NCBI GenBank assembly: GCA_023417065.1
Contig: JAEZGH010000092.1
Location: 34,635-98,634, forward strand
Length of the DNA stretch: 64,000 bases
Reading direction: 5' to 3'
Source of the DNA: Bacteroidota bacterium
GTDB lineage: Bacteria; Bacteroidota; Bacteroidia; Cytophagales; Cyclobacteriaceae
A program made the translations under genes and the position numbers. Position 1 is the stretch's first letter, and each line of letters opens with the position of its first letter. The notes below the pieces were generated by a model that ran no database searches, was not told the DNA's origin, and worked only from the letters and a program-made list of their open reading frames with translations. Positions 1-9,107 of this stretch are shown in pieces.

Positions 1-1
1 G

Positions 2-2269
2 GTCATTTCATCCGGCGTTGTCGCTCAGCAGGGTCGCATGGAGCTTTGGTATGATCGCCCTGCCGCAGATTGGAACGAAGCACTGCCCGTGGGAAATGGG
101 CGCCTGGGAGCCATGATATTCGGTGGAATTGAAGACGAACGCCTCCAGATCAATGAGGAAACTGTTTGGTCAGGAACTGATCATGATTTTGTAAACAAGG
201 ACGCGCAAAAAGCCCTTCCCATTGTGCGAAGACTCCTGTTTGAAGGCAAATGGGTAGAAGCCAAAGACCTCGCTCAACAAAAGCTTATGGGCGATAAACG
301 CATTCCGAGTGCCTATCAAACCGTTGGTGATCTCCATCTGAAGTTCGGACACGATCCGTTGCAAGTGCGGAACTATAAACGTTCGCTGGACCTGGATTCT
401 GCGATAAGCCATGTTTCGTATACCCTCAACGGCGTCACATACCACAGGGAAGTGTTCAGCAATGCGCCGGACAATGTGTTGGCGATCCGCCTGGCGTCGG
501 ACAAAAAAGAGATGATAACCTTGGACGCCATCCTTTCACGGCCGGGAAGCAAAGCAACCTTCAGCCGCGAAGGAAATGCGTTGATCATGTCGGAGCACGT
601 GGGCAATGGAACCGGAGTAAAACTCGTAGCGCGGTTACAGGTGAATACCAACGGTGGCGATCTGACATTCTCTGAACAAGGATTTTCAATCAGTAATGCC
701 AATGATGTTTTACTGCTCTTTACCGCGGCGACGGATTATAGAAAAACGGACCCATTGCTGCAGTGCCGCAATAACGCGGAGGCTGCGCAGAAGAAAAGGT
801 ACTCCGTACTGCGCGAAGAACATATTCTGGATTACCAGAGGTTTTTCAATCGTGTTCAGCTGAACCTTGGTGAGAGTGATGCAAAATTCTTTCCGACGGA
901 CCAGCGACTGAAATCCGTTCAGCGCGGCAATCCGGATCCCGCGTTGATCGCACTTTACTATCAGTTTGGCCGCTACCTCCTGATCAGCAGTTCGCGCCCG
1001 GGAAGTTTGCCTGCAAACCTGCAGGGCATCTGGGCCGATGGATTGAATCCGCCCTGGGACGCTGACTATCATATCAACATCAACATTCAGATGAATTACT
1101 GGCCCGCAGAGGTCACCAACCTGCGTGAACTTCACACGCCGTTTCTTGACTTTCTTCTCGGACTCACGGCGGATGGAAAAAAAACCGCCCGTGAGATGTA
1201 CGGCGTGCAGGGCGCTGTGGCCCATTTCACGACAGATGCATGGCAGTTCACCGAGTCTTATGGCGAAACACAATGGGCGATGTGGCCAATGGGGCTGGCA
1301 TGGAGCACGGCACACTTATGGGAACATTATTTATTCCGTGCAGACAAACAATATCTTGAAAATCATGCTTATCCACTGATGAAAGAAGCCGCATTGTTCT
1401 GTCTGCAGTGGTTGGTGCAGCACCCGAAGGAAGGATACCTTGTTTCCGGACCGTCGATTTCCCCGGAGAATACATTTCGCACGGCAGATGGACAGGTGGC
1501 TACAATGGTGATGGGACCGACGATGGATCACATGATCATACGCGAGCTCTTTACGAATACGATCAACGCGTCCCGCATTCTGGAAGCTGATAAATCGTTC
1601 AGAAGAAGGCTTCAGATAGCTCTTGATAATCTTGCGCCGACAAAAATAACCTCCGATGGGCGCATTATGGAATGGACGGAAGAATTCGAAGAGGCGCAAC
1701 CTGGTCATCGCCATATTTCGCATCTGTATGGACTTTATCCTGGGAATGAAATCAATGCTGATACATCTCCCGATCTTCTGAGAGCTGCGCGTACTACAAT
1801 TGACTATCGACTAAAACACGGAGGTGGACATACAGGCTGGAGCCGGGCGTGGATCATTAATTTTTTCGCGCGCCTTTACGATGGTGATGCCGCCTACGAC
1901 AATCTTAAGGCCTTGCTTCAACGTTCAACATTGCCCAATTTGTTTGATGACCATCCGCCGTTTCAGATCGACGGCAACTTCGGCGCAACTGCAGGGATAT
2001 CTGAAATGTTTGTTCAAAGTCATCTGGGAAACGTCCACATTCTTCCCGCGCTGCCCGCGGTTTGGTCGCAGGGATTTATCAAAGGACTTTGTGCAAGGGG
2101 GGGATTCGAGACGGACATTGAATGGGAGAGAGGAAGCCTTCAGAAGCTAACGATTCGCTCCCTTGACGGTAATCGCTGCCACATCCGCTACGGCGACAAA
2201 CAGATTGCGTTTGATACCGAAGTTGGAGGAACGTACGTTTTCAATGGAAGTCTGGATGTTATCAAATAA
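2..2269 (+). CDS. GH95 alpha-L-fucosidase, 5' end outside the window
   Basis: Glycoside hydrolase family 95; members invert and release L-fucose (some L-galactose) from oligosaccharides, usually in the periplasm. Counting from the first internal Met at 38, the start motif ELWYDRPAADWNEALPVGNG is typical of the family. The Asn-rich INIQMNYWPAE segment near residue 348 holds the two Asn that assist the general base. SPEN near 474 lies where the catalytic acid Glu is expected, and FQIDGNFGA near 642 carries the conserved Asp. The frame is open upstream of 38 to the window edge and codes for VISSGVVAQQGR, which reads like the end of a signal peptide, so the true start is probably outside the window and the Met at 38 is not the start. 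About 750 residues are visible, close to full length. Its closeness to a SusC/SusD pair suggests glycan use, but a lipoprotein gene and an intergenic space separate them. The family is very likely; the exact sugar is not shown. Confidence 0.9.
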   Translation, partial: VISSGVVAQQGRMELWYDRPAADWNEALPVGNGRLGAMIFGGIEDERLQINEETVWSGTDHDFVNKDAQKALPIVRRLLFEGKWVEAKDLAQQKLMGDKRIPSAYQTVGDLHLKFGHDPLQVRNYKRSLDLDSAISHVSYTLNGVTYHREVFSNAPDNVLAIRLASDKKEMITLDAILSRPGSKATFSREGNALIMSEHVGNGTGVKLVARLQVNTNGGDLTFSEQGFSISNANDVLLLFTAATDYRKTDPLLQCRNNAEAAQKKRYSVLREEHILDYQRFFNRVQLNLGESDAKFFPTDQRLKSVQRGNPDPALIALYYQFGRYLLISSSRPGSLPANLQGIWADGLNPPWDADYHININIQMNYWPAEVTNLRELHTPFLDFLLGLTADGKKTAREMYGVQGAVAHFTTDAWQFTESYGETQWAMWPMGLAWSTAHLWEHYLFRADKQYLENHAYPLMKEAALFCLQWLVQHPKEGYLVSGPSISPENTFRTADGQVATMVMGPTMDHMIIRELFTNTINASRILEADKSFRRRLQIALDNLAPTKITSDGRIMEWTEEFEEAQPGHRHISHLYGLYPGNEINADTSPDLLRAARTTIDYRLKHGGGHTGWSRAWIINFFARLYDGDAAYDNLKALLQRSTLPNLFDDHPPFQIDGNFGATAGISEMFVQSHLGNVHILPALPAVWSQGFIKGLCARGGFETDIEWERGSLQKLTIRSLDGNRCHIRYGDKQIAFDTEVGGTYVFNGSLDVIK

Positions 2270-2483
2270 GATAATTCAGGACGCCGGTTTTTTCTACATC
2301 ACATCGGACTCTTAAACAGCGCGTATTATAGGGATGCCGGTCGCATGCCCCGTTCCCCGCATGTATTTGCACGATCCGGATTTTATGTCAGCCTGAAACG
2401 CAACGATGTAAGGTTACGGACTGATTGCCCGCGCTTCTTATACTGATATGATGAATCTTCGTATCACAGCAAACTGACAAATA

Positions 2484-2957
2484 ATGAAACTTAAATGCAT
2501 TTTATTGATGCTATCTGGAGCACTGCTCTTTGTGGCATGTGCCAAAGACAACGACGCAGCTCCACAGGCAAAACTGAATCACGTTGGTGAGAAGTGGACC
2601 ATCTCGTCCCTTGAGTATACCATTGTTGATCAAAGTTTATCCAACCCTGCGAATTGGGTTAAGCGAGGTACTGTAACGAACGCCGGAGCTTTTTACTTCA
2701 ATGGCTCGGAAGGTAGTTTTGATTTTATAATCGACAAGAAGCATACGGAAGACTACTTCGGATATACGAAGAGCGAATCCGATATCAGTATAGTGACCGT
2801 TGACCAGAGCATTTCCACGGCCAGATTCAGTCAGAATATTATTGCTTTCACGGGCGACGTTGACGGCAATACGATGAGCCTCTCGGGTACGTTCACAAAA
2901 CAGAATCTCGCCCAGCAGTATGTATTTACGGGAAAATTTACCCTGATAAAAGAATAG
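2484..2957 (+). CDS. Small secreted lipoprotein, unknown function
   Basis: A 157-residue protein that I do not recognise as a named family. The N-terminus is a lipoprotein signal, with a hydrophobic stretch followed by LLFVAC and Cys at about residue 19. The next residues, AKDNDAA, are acidic with a Lys, which resembles the surface-export signal of Bacteroidota lipoproteins, so a surface location is possible but inferred. The rest is beta-rich with alternating aromatic residues (FYFNGSEGSFDFII, MSLSGTFTKQN), like the small lipocalin-like or calycin-like lipoproteins common in this phylum. It lies between the GH95 gene and the SusC gene and is followed by a clear terminator, so it is probably transcribed apart from susC. 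Confidence 0.75.
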   Translation: MKLKCILLMLSGALLFVACAKDNDAAPQAKLNHVGEKWTISSLEYTIVDQSLSNPANWVKRGTVTNAGAFYFNGSEGSFDFIIDKKHTEDYFGYTKSESDISIVTVDQSISTARFSQNIIAFTGDVDGNTMSLSGTFTKQNLAQQYVFTGKFTLIKE

Positions 2958-2983
2958 TCCTGGTTTACGTTTAAGTTTAGGTG

Positions 2984-3010
2984 AAGGAGTCCGCATGGGC
3001 TCCTTTTTTT
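2984..3010 (+). terminator. Rho-independent terminator after the lipoprotein gene
   Basis: The inverted repeat AAGGAGTCC / GGGCTCCTT (one G-T pair) has the loop GCAT and runs into seven T. It starts 27 bases after the lipoprotein stop codon and separates that gene from the susC promoter. Confidence 0.85.
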
Positions 3011-3115
3011 GTTCCACTTATTGTCTACCACGCTGCAATACCCACTGCTGTTAGCTTATGTTATCTAAAACTGAATTGCTGCCTGTCGGCAAATAGGCGT
3101 ATGGTTGTGCGGTGC

Positions 3116-3146
3116 TTTCAAAGAATAATATTTTGTGATAGTTTTG
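3116..3146 (+). promoter_or_regulatory. Bacteroidetes-type promoter for the susC/susD operon
   Basis: TAGTTTTG at 3139-3146 matches the -7 consensus TAnnTTTG exactly. TTTC at 3116-3119 lies 19 bases upstream, the normal spacing for the -33 element TTTG, with one mismatch. The predicted transcript starts near 3151 and leaves a leader of about 40 bases before the ATG at 3192. Confidence 0.7.
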
Positions 3147-3191
3147 GTAAGCGTTTTTCAGTAAACATATCATTAACCTAATCCTATTCGT

Positions 3192-6100
3192 ATGAAGAGC
3201 ATTTTACAATTATGCTTGGCAGCGGTACTTTTATTCCTTTCGGAAGCAGTAGCCGCTCAGGAGAACACGGTGAGCGGAAGAGTCACTTCCGCTGATGACG
3301 GCTCGGGGCTTCCCGGCGTCAATGTCGTTGTAAAGGGAACTAACGACGGAACAGTTACGGATGCACAGGGAAACTTTTCTGTTTCCGCTCCTCCCAATGG
3401 AACATTGGTCTTTACCTTCATTGGTCTGCAGTCGCAGGAAATTGCTATCGGCGGGCGAACGAACATCAACGTTCAGATGCAACAGGACATTCAGCAATTG
3501 TCTGAGGTCGTTGTGACTGCGTTGAACATTGACCGCGAGAAGGCTTCACTCGGTTATGCGACACAGGAAGTCGGGGGCGAAGAAGTCTCGAAGGTGAAAG
3601 ACGTAAACTTCATGAACTCGCTTTCCGGAAAAGTAGCCGGCGTACAGATCAAGCGCAGCAACCAGATGGGTGGCTCAACCAACGTGGTCGTTCGGGGTTA
3701 CAAATCGCTCAATGGCAGTAACCAGGCCCTCTTCGTGGTTGACGGTATCATCATGAGCAATGATATTACGAACTCTACAGATCAGCAGACGGGGCGCGGT
3801 GGATATGATTATGGGAATGCCGCGATGGACATAAACCCCGACGATATCCAGAGCATCAGCTTCCTGAAGTCGGCAGCAGCCACTGCTCTGTATGGATCCC
3901 GCGCTGCGAATGGCGTGATCCTCATTACGACGAAGAAGGGTGCCCAAAGAAAAGGACTCGGTGTGTCTGCATCGTTTGGCACGACCTTCGGTAAAGTTGA
4001 CAAGAGCACTTACGTCAAATACCAGCATGAATTCGGCGGTGGTTATGGTCCTTATTACTCAAGTGATGATGGATACTACGACTACCTCGACCTTGGACAA
4101 GGTGCCGGTGAACAACTGGCCACCCCAATGTATGAAGATGCTTCGTTTGGAAATCCGCTCGATGGAACGATGGCCTATGACTGGCGTTCCGTTTATCCTC
4201 AGCTGAGCACTTACGGACAATTATTTCCGCAGGTAGCGCCTCCAAATACAGCCCTGGATTTCTTCGAAACCTCACGGCTCATGACTACTAACGTCGCAGT
4301 TGACGGTGGTACAGATAAAGCCAACTACCGGTTGAGTTATACCAATATGGACCAAAAGGGTATACTGCCCAATAGTACCATCAAGCGAAACACGGTAACA
4401 TTTAACGGCGGATATAACGTCACAGACCGGATCAAGGTATCGTCAATGGTGAACTTTACACTAACAGAGGCTGTGGGACGTTACGGAACAGGTTACGATA
4501 ACCGTAACCCCAACCAATCATTCCGTCAGTGGTGGAACGTTGCTACAGACATCGACGCGCTAAGGCGCGCCTATGAGCAAACCGGACTGAACCTGACATG
4601 GAACCCTTATGGTTCGCTGGATCCTGAACGTATTGCCCAACCGCACTATTTCGACAACCCCTATTTCAACCGTCACGAAAATTATAATAACGATGAACGG
4701 AACCGCATGTTCGGGAACTTCATGGTCGACTATAAGATAACTGACTGGTTGACTTTGACAGGACGCCTGGCTACCGACCGCTATTCTGAAACAAGGGAAG
4801 AACGAATCGCTGTGGGATCTGTCGATGTTTCCAGCTACAGCAGAACGAACAGAATCTTCGCTGAGAACAACCTGGATTTGTTCCTCAACATCAATAAGAA
4901 TCTTGGCGAGGATTTCAATATCAATGGTCTTCTCGGCGCGAACTTCAGACGGACAAAAACGGACGCCATCACTGCGTCAACGAACGGAGGTCTTGTAACA
5001 CCGCGCGTCTACTCGCTTTCCAACAGTGTCAACAACCCCCTTGCGCCTACTGAGACTTACACAAGGGTTGGTACCAATGGGTATTTTGGACAGGTTAACG
5101 TAGGCTGGAGGGAAATGCTCTACCTTGATCTGTCATATCGCCAGGACTATGCCTCTACTCTTCCGGACGCAAACAGAACCTACGGCTACCCATCTGCCTC
5201 TCTTGCATTTGTCTTCTCAGAAATTGTTCCACTGCAGGTTCTCAGCCTGGGTAAAGTTCGTGTGAATTATGCGGAGGTTGGAAATCTTGCAGGTCCGCTG
5301 CTCGTAAACAACATCTACATTATCAACAGTCCGTTCAATGGCGTTCCATTGGCGACAGCCAGTGCGATCCGGCGAAATCCTGACCTGGTGAGTGAGAATA
5401 CACAAAGTATCGAAGCGGGTCTCGAACTTGGATTTTTCGGCAACCGCCTCTCTCTTGATGCATCCTACTATCAGTCGCGAAGCTTTAACCAGATATTTCA
5501 GGCTGATGTTACAGGGGCTACAGGCCGAAGAACCGACGTGGTGAATGCCGGGGAGATTGAAAACAAAGGTGTAGAGCTGACGCTGCGCGGTACTCCCGTG
5601 AAGACACGGAATTTCACCTGGAATGTGAACCTGAACTGGACGCGAAACAGAAACAAGGTAATCGAACTCCTGGGCGATATGTCAAACTTCCAGATTTACA
5701 GTGCTCAGGGTGGCATTTCCGTTAACGCCACTGTTGGTCAGCCTTTCGGTACTATTCGCGGAACGAATTTCGTGTACCACACCGATGGAAGTCCGATTGT
5801 ATATCCATTCACGGCGCGCGCCGGAATGCGGTATGCAGTCAGCGCAACTCCTGAGGTCATTGGTGACATCAATCCAGACTGGATTGGCGGCGTGCAGAAC
5901 GTACTTTCATACAAAGGAATAAACTTTAGCTTCCTGATTGATATACAGCGTGGTGGTGACTTCTTCTCGCTGGATACATGGTACGGTTATGCAACCGGCG
6001 TGTACGACATTACAGCAGGTACAAACAAGAATGGCGTCTCCGTGAGAGCGCATCCCGATGATGGGGGTGGTTATTATCCGTCAGGAAAAATGATGGGTGT

Positions 6101-6476
6101 AATTCGAACCGGTACCGACGAAAATGGTGTACCGATTTCCGACGGAACGCCGAATACGACAGCGTTCTGGATGGGCGATTACGCCAACTCTATAGGGTAT
6201 GCTGCAGCCCCCAATGCATTGCACGTTTGGGATGCCTCATTCATCAAACTGCGTGAAGTAACTTTGGGATATTCACTTCCAGCTTCGATCGTATCGAAGA
6301 CTCCGTTCGCGGGAATCGATATTTCTCTTATCGGCAGAAACCTGTGGATCATTGATAAGAACTCTCCTTATTCAGATCCTGAAGAAGGATTGAGCGCTGG
6401 TAACGCACTTGGAAATCAGTCCGGTGCTTATCCCGCCGTGAAAGAGTACGGATTCAACATCAATGTGAGACTGTAG
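3192..6476 (+). CDS. susC: SusC/RagA-family TonB-dependent outer-membrane receptor
   Basis: A 1094-residue, full-length SusC-type importer that moves substrate across the outer membrane with TonB energy. A signal peptide ends near AVAAQ. A carboxypeptidase-regulatory-like domain (VSGRVTSADDGSGLPGVNVV) follows at about 27-95, then the TonB-box-like LSEVVVTALN near 104. The plug domain covers about 110-255 (SLSGKVAGVQIKRSN, QALFVVDGIIM, DINPDDIQSISFLKSAAATA, AANGVILITTKKG), and the 22-strand-type barrel runs to the C-terminal aromatic/basic end FNINVRL. It pairs with the SusD gene that starts 30 bases downstream, and its own promoter is visible upstream. The substrate cannot be read from the sequence; fucose-containing glycans are a guess from the GH95 neighbour. 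It is a useful internal comparison for the plug-less receptor at 58834-61707. Confidence 0.95.
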   Translation: MKSILQLCLAAVLLFLSEAVAAQENTVSGRVTSADDGSGLPGVNVVVKGTNDGTVTDAQGNFSVSAPPNGTLVFTFIGLQSQEIAIGGRTNINVQMQQDIQQLSEVVVTALNIDREKASLGYATQEVGGEEVSKVKDVNFMNSLSGKVAGVQIKRSNQMGGSTNVVVRGYKSLNGSNQALFVVDGIIMSNDITNSTDQQTGRGGYDYGNAAMDINPDDIQSISFLKSAAATALYGSRAANGVILITTKKGAQRKGLGVSASFGTTFGKVDKSTYVKYQHEFGGGYGPYYSSDDGYYDYLDLGQGAGEQLATPMYEDASFGNPLDGTMAYDWRSVYPQLSTYGQLFPQVAPPNTALDFFETSRLMTTNVAVDGGTDKANYRLSYTNMDQKGILPNSTIKRNTVTFNGGYNVTDRIKVSSMVNFTLTEAVGRYGTGYDNRNPNQSFRQWWNVATDIDALRRAYEQTGLNLTWNPYGSLDPERIAQPHYFDNPYFNRHENYNNDERNRMFGNFMVDYKITDWLTLTGRLATDRYSETREERIAVGSVDVSSYSRTNRIFAENNLDLFLNINKNLGEDFNINGLLGANFRRTKTDAITASTNGGLVTPRVYSLSNSVNNPLAPTETYTRVGTNGYFGQVNVGWREMLYLDLSYRQDYASTLPDANRTYGYPSASLAFVFSEIVPLQVLSLGKVRVNYAEVGNLAGPLLVNNIYIINSPFNGVPLATASAIRRNPDLVSENTQSIEAGLELGFFGNRLSLDASYYQSRSFNQIFQADVTGATGRRTDVVNAGEIENKGVELTLRGTPVKTRNFTWNVNLNWTRNRNKVIELLGDMSNFQIYSAQGGISVNATVGQPFGTIRGTNFVYHTDGSPIVYPFTARAGMRYAVSATPEVIGDINPDWIGGVQNVLSYKGINFSFLIDIQRGGDFFSLDTWYGYATGVYDITAGTNKNGVSVRAHPDDGGGYYPSGKMMGVIRTGTDENGVPISDGTPNTTAFWMGDYANSIGYAAAPNALHVWDASFIKLREVTLGYSLPASIVSKTPFAGIDISLIGRNLWIIDKNSPYSDPEEGLSAGNALGNQSGAYPAVKEYGFNINVRL

Positions 6477-6506
6477 TTTTCATTTTAAATGCGAAAATTG
6501 AATACG

Positions 6507-7925
6507 ATGAAAAGAATATTAATTGTAGCAATAGTCATCACCACGGTGATGGCATGTGATGATCTGAGTGAACTGAATCAGGATATGAAGAATCCCGAAC
6601 AGGTTCCTGCTTCAGCTTTGCTGGCAAATGCTCAAAAAGAACTGTTCGACTTTATGACATCCTCAAGCGTAAATGTAAACAACTTCCGTTTGTGGGCGCA
6701 GCAATGGGCGCAAACAACCTACGCTGATGAATCGAATTATGAACTTATCGAACGAAATGTGAATGGTGCGGCATGGAACCGGTTGTATGCCGAAGTCCTT
6801 CGCGACCTTTCCGATGCCAGAGTGTTTATCGAGGAAGATGAAAATATAAGTCCGACGGCAAAGGCCAACCAAATTGCCATTGCCGAAGTTCTATCCGTGT
6901 TCACCTACCATGTCCTGGTGGATTTGTTTGGCGATATCCCTTATTCAGCCGCGCTGACAGATGATCCGACTCCAGGGTATGATGCCGGTTCAGACGTATA
7001 TGCTGACCTTGTTACAAGATTGAATGCTGCCATTCCTTCTCTCGGTGGCGATAATGGCCTCGGGTCGTCCGATCTTGTTTACGGCGGTGACGGCGATAAG
7101 TGGAGACAGTTTGCTAATTCGCTCAAGCTTCGTCTGGCAATAAGACTGGCTGATGTTAATGGAGTGCAGGCACGCACACTTGCGGAAGAAGCGTATGCTG
7201 ATGGTGTAATCATGTCGAATGACGACAATTTCGCACTCGCTTATCAGTCGTCTACGCCAAATACGAACCCTATTTGGGTCGATCTCGTTCAGAGTGGCCG
7301 GTCTGACTATGTCGCAGCGAATACGCTGGTAGATCAGATGAATGCTCTGGATGATCCTCGTCTGCCATTCTACTTCAAAGATCCGATCAATGGCGCATAC
7401 AAAGGAGGCGTGTACGGCGATCAACAAGCCTACAATGCATTTTCTCATCCTGGTACAAATCAACTTGATCCAACATGGCCGGGTATAATTCTGAGCAATT
7501 GGGAAGTGCAGTTTCTGTTAGCGGATGCCGCAGAAAGGGGCTACAATGTCGGTGGTACCGCCGAAGAATATTACAATGAAGGTGTAAAGGCCTCTATTGT
7601 TTATTGGGGGGGTACCGAAGCACAGGCAGATGCATATCTGGCCAACCCCGATGTAGCCTTTTCCTCAGCGCCCGGAACTCCTTTCCAGCGAATTGCCCTG
7701 CAAAAATGGATCTCACTCTATGATCAGGGCTTCGAAGCATGGAGCACATACCGACTCTATGATTATCCGCAGATGAATACCGCAGCGCTCTCGGGACTGT
7801 CAACGCCGAATCGTTATACGTATCCGGTGTCTGAGTATTCCTTAAACGAAGAAAATGTAAGAGTCGCGGGCTCGCGCATTGATGGCGACAAACTGGAAAC
7901 AAAGATCTTCTGGGACGTTAACTAG
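6507..7925 (+). CDS. susD: SusD/RagB-family nutrient-binding outer-membrane lipoprotein
   Basis: Surface lipoprotein that forms the lid of the SusC transporter and binds its substrate. I chose the Met at 6507 because it gives a standard lipoprotein signal (MKRILIVAIVITTVMAC, Cys 17, then DDL); a start at 6489 would add six residues. The motifs NPEQVPASALLANAQ, VFTYHVLVDLFGDIPYSAAL and NSLKLRLAIRLADV are typical of the SusD-like group that NCBI calls nutrient-binding outer-membrane lipoprotein, built on tetratricopeptide-like helices. Length (about 472 residues) fits. It sits 30 bases after susC and is surely co-transcribed. A strong hairpin terminator follows the stop codon. Confidence 0.93.
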   Translation: MKRILIVAIVITTVMACDDLSELNQDMKNPEQVPASALLANAQKELFDFMTSSSVNVNNFRLWAQQWAQTTYADESNYELIERNVNGAAWNRLYAEVLRDLSDARVFIEEDENISPTAKANQIAIAEVLSVFTYHVLVDLFGDIPYSAALTDDPTPGYDAGSDVYADLVTRLNAAIPSLGGDNGLGSSDLVYGGDGDKWRQFANSLKLRLAIRLADVNGVQARTLAEEAYADGVIMSNDDNFALAYQSSTPNTNPIWVDLVQSGRSDYVAANTLVDQMNALDDPRLPFYFKDPINGAYKGGVYGDQQAYNAFSHPGTNQLDPTWPGIILSNWEVQFLLADAAERGYNVGGTAEEYYNEGVKASIVYWGGTEAQADAYLANPDVAFSSAPGTPFQRIALQKWISLYDQGFEAWSTYRLYDYPQMNTAALSGLSTPNRYTYPVSEYSLNEENVRVAGSRIDGDKLETKIFWDVN

Positions 7926-7941
7926 AAGAATAGCATGAGCA

Positions 7942-7977
7942 AAAGAAGCCGTTGCAGTCAAATGCAACGGCTTCTTT
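7942..7977. terminator. Bidirectional terminator between susD and the polysaccharide locus
   Basis: A perfect 15-base inverted repeat (AAAGAAGCCGTTGCA / TGCAACGGCTTCTTT) has a 6-base loop, GTCAAA. It lies between the convergent susD and glycosyltransferase genes; the A-rich left and T-rich right flanks let it work on both strands. Confidence 0.9.
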
Positions 7978-7988
7978 CTTTATCGGAA

Positions 7989-9107
7989 TCACTGTGCGGC
8001 AGAAAGCGTGTCCGCGTGATGGGGCTGAAGTATTGCCTGGTATTCTTCATAGAACGCACTCACCATCCGGTCAATACTGAAGTGGTTTTGAATCCGTGAC
8101 AGGCTGTTTCCACCCATACGCTCGCGCAGGAGTTCGTCTGTTAACAGAACATCGATTCGATCTGCGAGTTGCTGATCACTGAATGCGTCGATCAAGTACC
8201 CGGTGTTTGAGTCTTGCACAAGTTCTACAGATCCGCCGTAGTTGGTCGCAATAACGGGCTTGCCAAGCGCCATGAACTCCAGCAATGCATTTGAAATGCC
8301 TTCCGCGTGGTTGCGGATATCGGTAACCAGAACACCGATGTCGCAAATGTTCATGACTGATTCAACACGACCTTGTTTGCCAAGGAATAGAATGTTGTTC
8401 CTGTTCTTTTCCAAGACCTGCTCCTCAAGGTGTGATGCGTCGCCTTCACCAACACAAAGGAAAGTAACGTCGTTTCGATGCTCCAGAATACGTTGCGCGG
8501 CACGAATATAGGTTGCGTAATCTTTGTAAGGGGAGAGTGTGGCAACCATGCCCACGACGAAAGGTGTGTTGATATTAAATTGTTTCCTGACTTCTTCTTT
8601 ATCGCGCAACGACGCCAGTCGTTGGAAATTGAAGCCATTGTAAATGACTCCGCTTTTTTCCGGGGGCGCGTTGTAAGCTTTCAGACCAGCTTCGGTGTTC
8701 GCGATAATTTTAGCCGACATGCGGAAAGTCATGCCCTTGCCCAGCGGTTTGAGGTTCGGCGTTGCATCCGTAATCTGGTTGTTCAGCATCGGAATCCCAA
8801 GCGCCCACACTGTCGGAACAGCATAAACCGCTACCATGTTACCCCATACGTGAATGATGTCGGGGTTTATCTTCCTGGCGACCTGGAAAAACTTGAAGAA
8901 AAGACGCGGGTCTTTTTTCAGATACTTCCGCTCTATGATATGCAGCGGGATGTTAAGATCGTAAAACTCCTCGTAATGTATTTCATTCCGCGTGAGGACG
9001 ATCTCCAGCTCAATATCCTTATACTGCTTCAATCCCTTCAGAAGTTCAAGGATTCGTCTTTCCTTCCCGCCTGCGCGAAGACTTTCAATAAAGAAAAGTA
9101 TTTTCAT
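7989..9107 (-). CDS. Glycosyltransferase, GT4 type (polysaccharide locus)
   Basis: A 372-residue retaining glycosyltransferase of the GT-B fold. The N-terminal motif MKILFFIESLRAGGKERR is the usual acceptor-side start with the Gly-Gly loop. The donor-side domain shows VVGMVATLSPYKDY near 185, and the E-x7-E type region is seen as EGISNALLEFMALGKPVIAT near 270, followed by GGSVELV. It should add a sugar to the lipid-linked repeat unit on the inner face of the cytoplasmic membrane. It overlaps the upstream gene (9104-10342) by four bases (ATGA), so the two are translationally coupled. It is the last gene of this minus-strand block, and the terminator at 7942-7977 follows it. The sugar specificity is unknown. 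Confidence 0.9.
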   Translation of the reverse strand: MKILFFIESLRAGGKERRILELLKGLKQYKDIELEIVLTRNEIHYEEFYDLNIPLHIIERKYLKKDPRLFFKFFQVARKINPDIIHVWGNMVAVYAVPTVWALGIPMLNNQITDATPNLKPLGKGMTFRMSAKIIANTEAGLKAYNAPPEKSGVIYNGFNFQRLASLRDKEEVRKQFNINTPFVVGMVATLSPYKDYATYIRAAQRILEHRNDVTFLCVGEGDASHLEEQVLEKNRNNILFLGKQGRVESVMNICDIGVLVTDIRNHAEGISNALLEFMALGKPVIATNYGGSVELVQDSNTGYLIDAFSDQQLADRIDVLLTDELLRERMGGNSLSRIQNHFSIDRMVSAFYEEYQAILQPHHADTLSAAQ